A DNA stretch of 7,085 bases from contig JAAUPU010000139.1 of the NCBI GenBank assembly GCA_012032975.1, positions 1 through 7,085 of the forward strand, in the 5' to 3' direction. This stretch comes from Caldilineaceae bacterium (lineage in GTDB: Bacteria > Chloroflexota > Anaerolineae > Caldilineales > Caldilineaceae). Below the pieces are notes generated by a model. It did not search any database and was not told the origin of the DNA. It was given only the letters and a program-made list of their open reading frames with translations. Each line of letters begins with the position of its first letter. Position 1 is the first letter of the stretch. A program made the position numbers and the translations under genes. Shown here one piece after another: positions 5,605 through 7,085 of the stretch.

Positions 5605-6466
5605 CTACCCCTTGACCTGCATACGGGCAAGACGCGTGCGCGGGTCCAGGTATTCGGTCACGTTGATCGCAACCAGGTAGAAGCCGATCACGATGATGAC
5701 GGACGCTGCGACGGGCGCAATCAACACCCAGGTGCGGTTGGTAAGCAGCGCCTGATAGTAGTTGCCCCAATAGATCTGCGTGCCGATGCTTTGCGAATTC
5801 AGATCGCCCAGGCCCAGGACGGCAAGCGTGACCTCGAACCCGATGGCGAAGAGAAAGCCACTGACCACATCGGCCAACAGGAATGGAACCAGAAAGGGGA
5901 GATGCTCGCGGGAGATAATCTTGAAGGTGCTCATCCCGGCGAAGACGCCGGTGTGGGTAAATTCCCGTTCGCGCAGGCTCAAGATTTGGGCGCGATAGCG
6001 TTTGGAAGGGTGCGCCCAGTCCAGCAGCCCTAACAAGATGCCCAGGCTCACCATGGTCATCTGTCCGCGCATGATGGCGGCAATAAGGATCACCAGCGGG
6101 AGCCGCGGGATGACGATAAAGCTGTCAACCAGAAAGGAGAGAATGCGGTCGGTATTGCCGCCGACATAGCCAGAAAAACATGCCCAAGAAAACGCCGATG
6201 CTGCGACTAATGATCACGGCGATGCCAGCTACGATCAGGGTGTTGCGCACGGCAAAGGTCAACATCCAGAAGACGTCCTGGCCGGTCGCCGTCGTCCCCA
6301 AAACAAACTCTGCGGACGGCGGCACGTTGCGCTCTACCGCACGCCGATCATCCGGTTCGTAGGGCGAAAAAAAGGAGAGCGCCACCAGGATCAGCACGAC
6401 GACGACGATGCCGAAGCCAATGCGGAACGATGCGCTGTAGCGGAGCAAGTCGCGTACGATTACCAT
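5605..6466 (-). CDS. ABC importer permease, DppC/OppC type (one frameshift)
   Basis: The second membrane subunit of the importer, 286 residues after removing one base. About six hydrophobic segments are visible (near residues 17-34, 75-97, 113-133, 136-150, 195-213 and 247-267). Between the first two lies the periplasmic stretch VLGTTATGQDVFWMLTFAVR (55-74), the counterpart of 'LGTD..GRDV.SR...GAR' in DppC proteins. The cytoplasmic EAA-like coupling loop is at about 158-190 (residues such as G173, G177 and the HLP at 188-190), where it contacts the ATPases. The protein ends with the usual LDPRTR (273-278). The start is ATG 6466, ten bases after the DppB-type stop; no clear Shine-Dalgarno is seen, so coupled re-initiation is likely. 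An in-frame TTG at 6502 is possible but less likely. The raw sequence is frameshifted at an A5 run (6174-6178). Confidence 0.9.
6174..6178 (-). other. Frameshift site, one extra base (DppC-type permease)
   Basis: The coding strand has ATGTTTTTCTGG. Removing one T gives GMFSGYVGGNTDRILSFLVD, continuing into IVIPRLPLVILIAAI of the normal DppC sequence. The + strand run is AAAAA where AAAA is expected. It is the only insertion among the five frameshift sites. Confidence 0.88.
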
Positions 6467-6476
6467 GTGTTGTTCA

Positions 6477-7085
6477 CTATTTATACCGAATACGCGGGTC
6501 AAGGAACGGATAGGTCAGGTCTACGATCAACGACGCGGTTGCAATGCCGATGATGGAGAGCAGCGTAATGCCCATGATCAAGTTATAGTCTGCAGAGATG
6601 ATGGCGCTATAGAGGGTGTTGCCGAGACCGGGATAGCCGAAGACGACTTCGGTGATCAAGGCCCCGCTGAAGACCAGGCCAAGCGACAGACCCAGGTCGG
6701 TTACCTGTGGCAACATGGTGTTGCGGATGAGATAGGAGGTGACGATGCGTCGCTTGGGCAATGCGGCCAGTTCAGCATATTGCATGTAGTCGCTGGACAT
6801 CTCGGTCGACGCCAGCGCCTTGGCCATGATGAAGCGAAAGGCCGTGCCGCCGATGATGATGGAAAGCGCGGGCAGGAAACTGTGCCGGAATAGGCTGCCA
6901 ATATAGGCCACGCTGAAGCTCGGTGTGCCTTTGGCCCCGCCGACCAGCGGAAAGATCGGCATGTAATAGGTGAAGAGCATCAATAAAACAAAGGCGACAA
7001 TATAATATGGTATGGGATAGACGATGATCAGGAGATTTTCCGTGATCCGAGACGACCAACGGTCTGGCGCGTAGGCTGACAACGA
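6477..7085 (-). CDS. ABC importer permease, DppB/OppB type, C-terminal part
   Basis: The C-terminal 202 residues of a first membrane subunit, open through the right edge (the reading frame continues to base 7085 with no start needed). Family members are usually a little over 300 residues, so about a third is missing. Hydrophobic segments alternate with the periplasmic FPLVGG stretch and the EAA-type loop around ALASTEMSSDYMQYAELAAL. After this come LPQVTDLGLSLG and the highly typical ITEVVFGYPGLGNTLYSAI segment, and the protein ends in LDPRIRYK. These are the standard landmarks of DppB/OppB/GsiC permeases. The TAG stop is ten bases before the DppC-type start, which is the fixed order of such operons. 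The imported substrate is not readable from permeases. PepT-family members carry peptides, nickel, opines or, in Thermotoga and other carbohydrate degraders, oligosaccharides. Confidence 0.95.
   Translation of the reverse strand, partial: SLSAYAPDRWSSRITENLLIIVYPIPYYIVAFVLLMLFTYYMPIFPLVGGAKGTPSFSVAYIGSLFRHSFLPALSIIIGGTAFRFIMAKALASTEMSSDYMQYAELAALPKRRIVTSYLIRNTMLPQVTDLGLSLGLVFSGALITEVVFGYPGLGNTLYSAIISADYNLIMGITLLSIIGIATASLIVDLTYPFLDPRIRYK

Noticed and set aside
4506..5615. A 369-residue open frame on the + strand opposite the DppD-type ATPase
   Set aside because: It is fully antisense to a motif-perfect ATPase, resembles no family I recognise and has no Shine-Dalgarno sequence. It is a frame shadow of GC-rich coding DNA.
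230..6466. True pseudogenes throughout the operon
   Set aside because: Each broken gene has a single homopolymer indel and otherwise perfect catalytic motifs. Real decay would add stops, larger deletions and motif loss.
6500..6502. TTG start for the DppC-type permease
   Set aside because: It would overlap the preceding gene and add a 12-residue polar extension. ATG 6466 just after the stop fits the operon spacing better, although neither has a clear ribosome site.
1..7085. CRISPR array, tRNA/rRNA genes, insertion sequence or phage genes
   Set aside because: No spaced direct repeats, RNA-gene signatures, transposase motifs or terminal repeats were seen on either strand.

Overview
This window is one strand-uniform gene cluster, all on the minus strand, read from right to left. 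It looks like accessory carbohydrate- or polyol-uptake and catabolism DNA from a moderately GC-rich bacterium. The gene styles (PepT-type ABC importer, several Gfo/Idh/MocA oxidoreductases, a 'sulfatase' whose nucleophile position is Thr, and a CGCGAAG-type intergenic hairpin) make me think of Chloroflexota (Anaerolineae/Caldilineae-like). That is an impression from memory and is not proven by anything in the window.

Layout in transcription order: (1) an inner-membrane permease of the DppB/OppB type, cut by the right edge (7085-6477); (2) its DppC/OppC-type partner (6466-5605); (3) a DppD/OppD-type ATPase (5600-4572); (4) a DppF/OppF-type ATPase (4588-3522), overlapping the previous gene by 17 bases; (5) and (6) two closely similar Gfo/Idh/MocA oxidoreductases (3459-2462 and 2277-1286), separated by a 184-base spacer that carries a 65-base hairpin repeat; (7) a third, divergent Gfo/Idh/MocA oxidoreductase (1281-230); (8) the first 68 residues of an alkaline-phosphatase/sulfatase-superfamily enzyme, cut by the left edge (205-1). 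Most gaps are 4 to 62 bases and most starts have a readable Shine-Dalgarno sequence, so this is probably one operon. The substrate-binding protein of the importer is not in the window and would be expected beyond the right edge.

Five of the six complete genes are broken by exactly one single-base indel. Four are a missing base in a short C/G run and one is an extra base in an A run. After a one-base correction each gene becomes full length with all family motifs in register. This points to sequencing or assembly homopolymer errors more than to real decay, and I annotate them as genes with frameshifts. Any automatic annotation would split them into ten or so fragments.

Working model (inference): the ABC system imports an oligosaccharide, glycoside or modified polyol. 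The three NAD(P)-dependent oxidoreductases interconvert hydroxyl and keto forms of it, and the phosphatase/sulfatase-fold enzyme removes an ester group or acts on a related linkage. The three most unusual points are the Thr in place of the Cys/Ser nucleophile in the sulfatase-like protein, the shared loss of the usual Asp of the D-x-x-x-H motif in the two paralogous oxidoreductases, and the non-canonical nucleotide-binding loop of the third.
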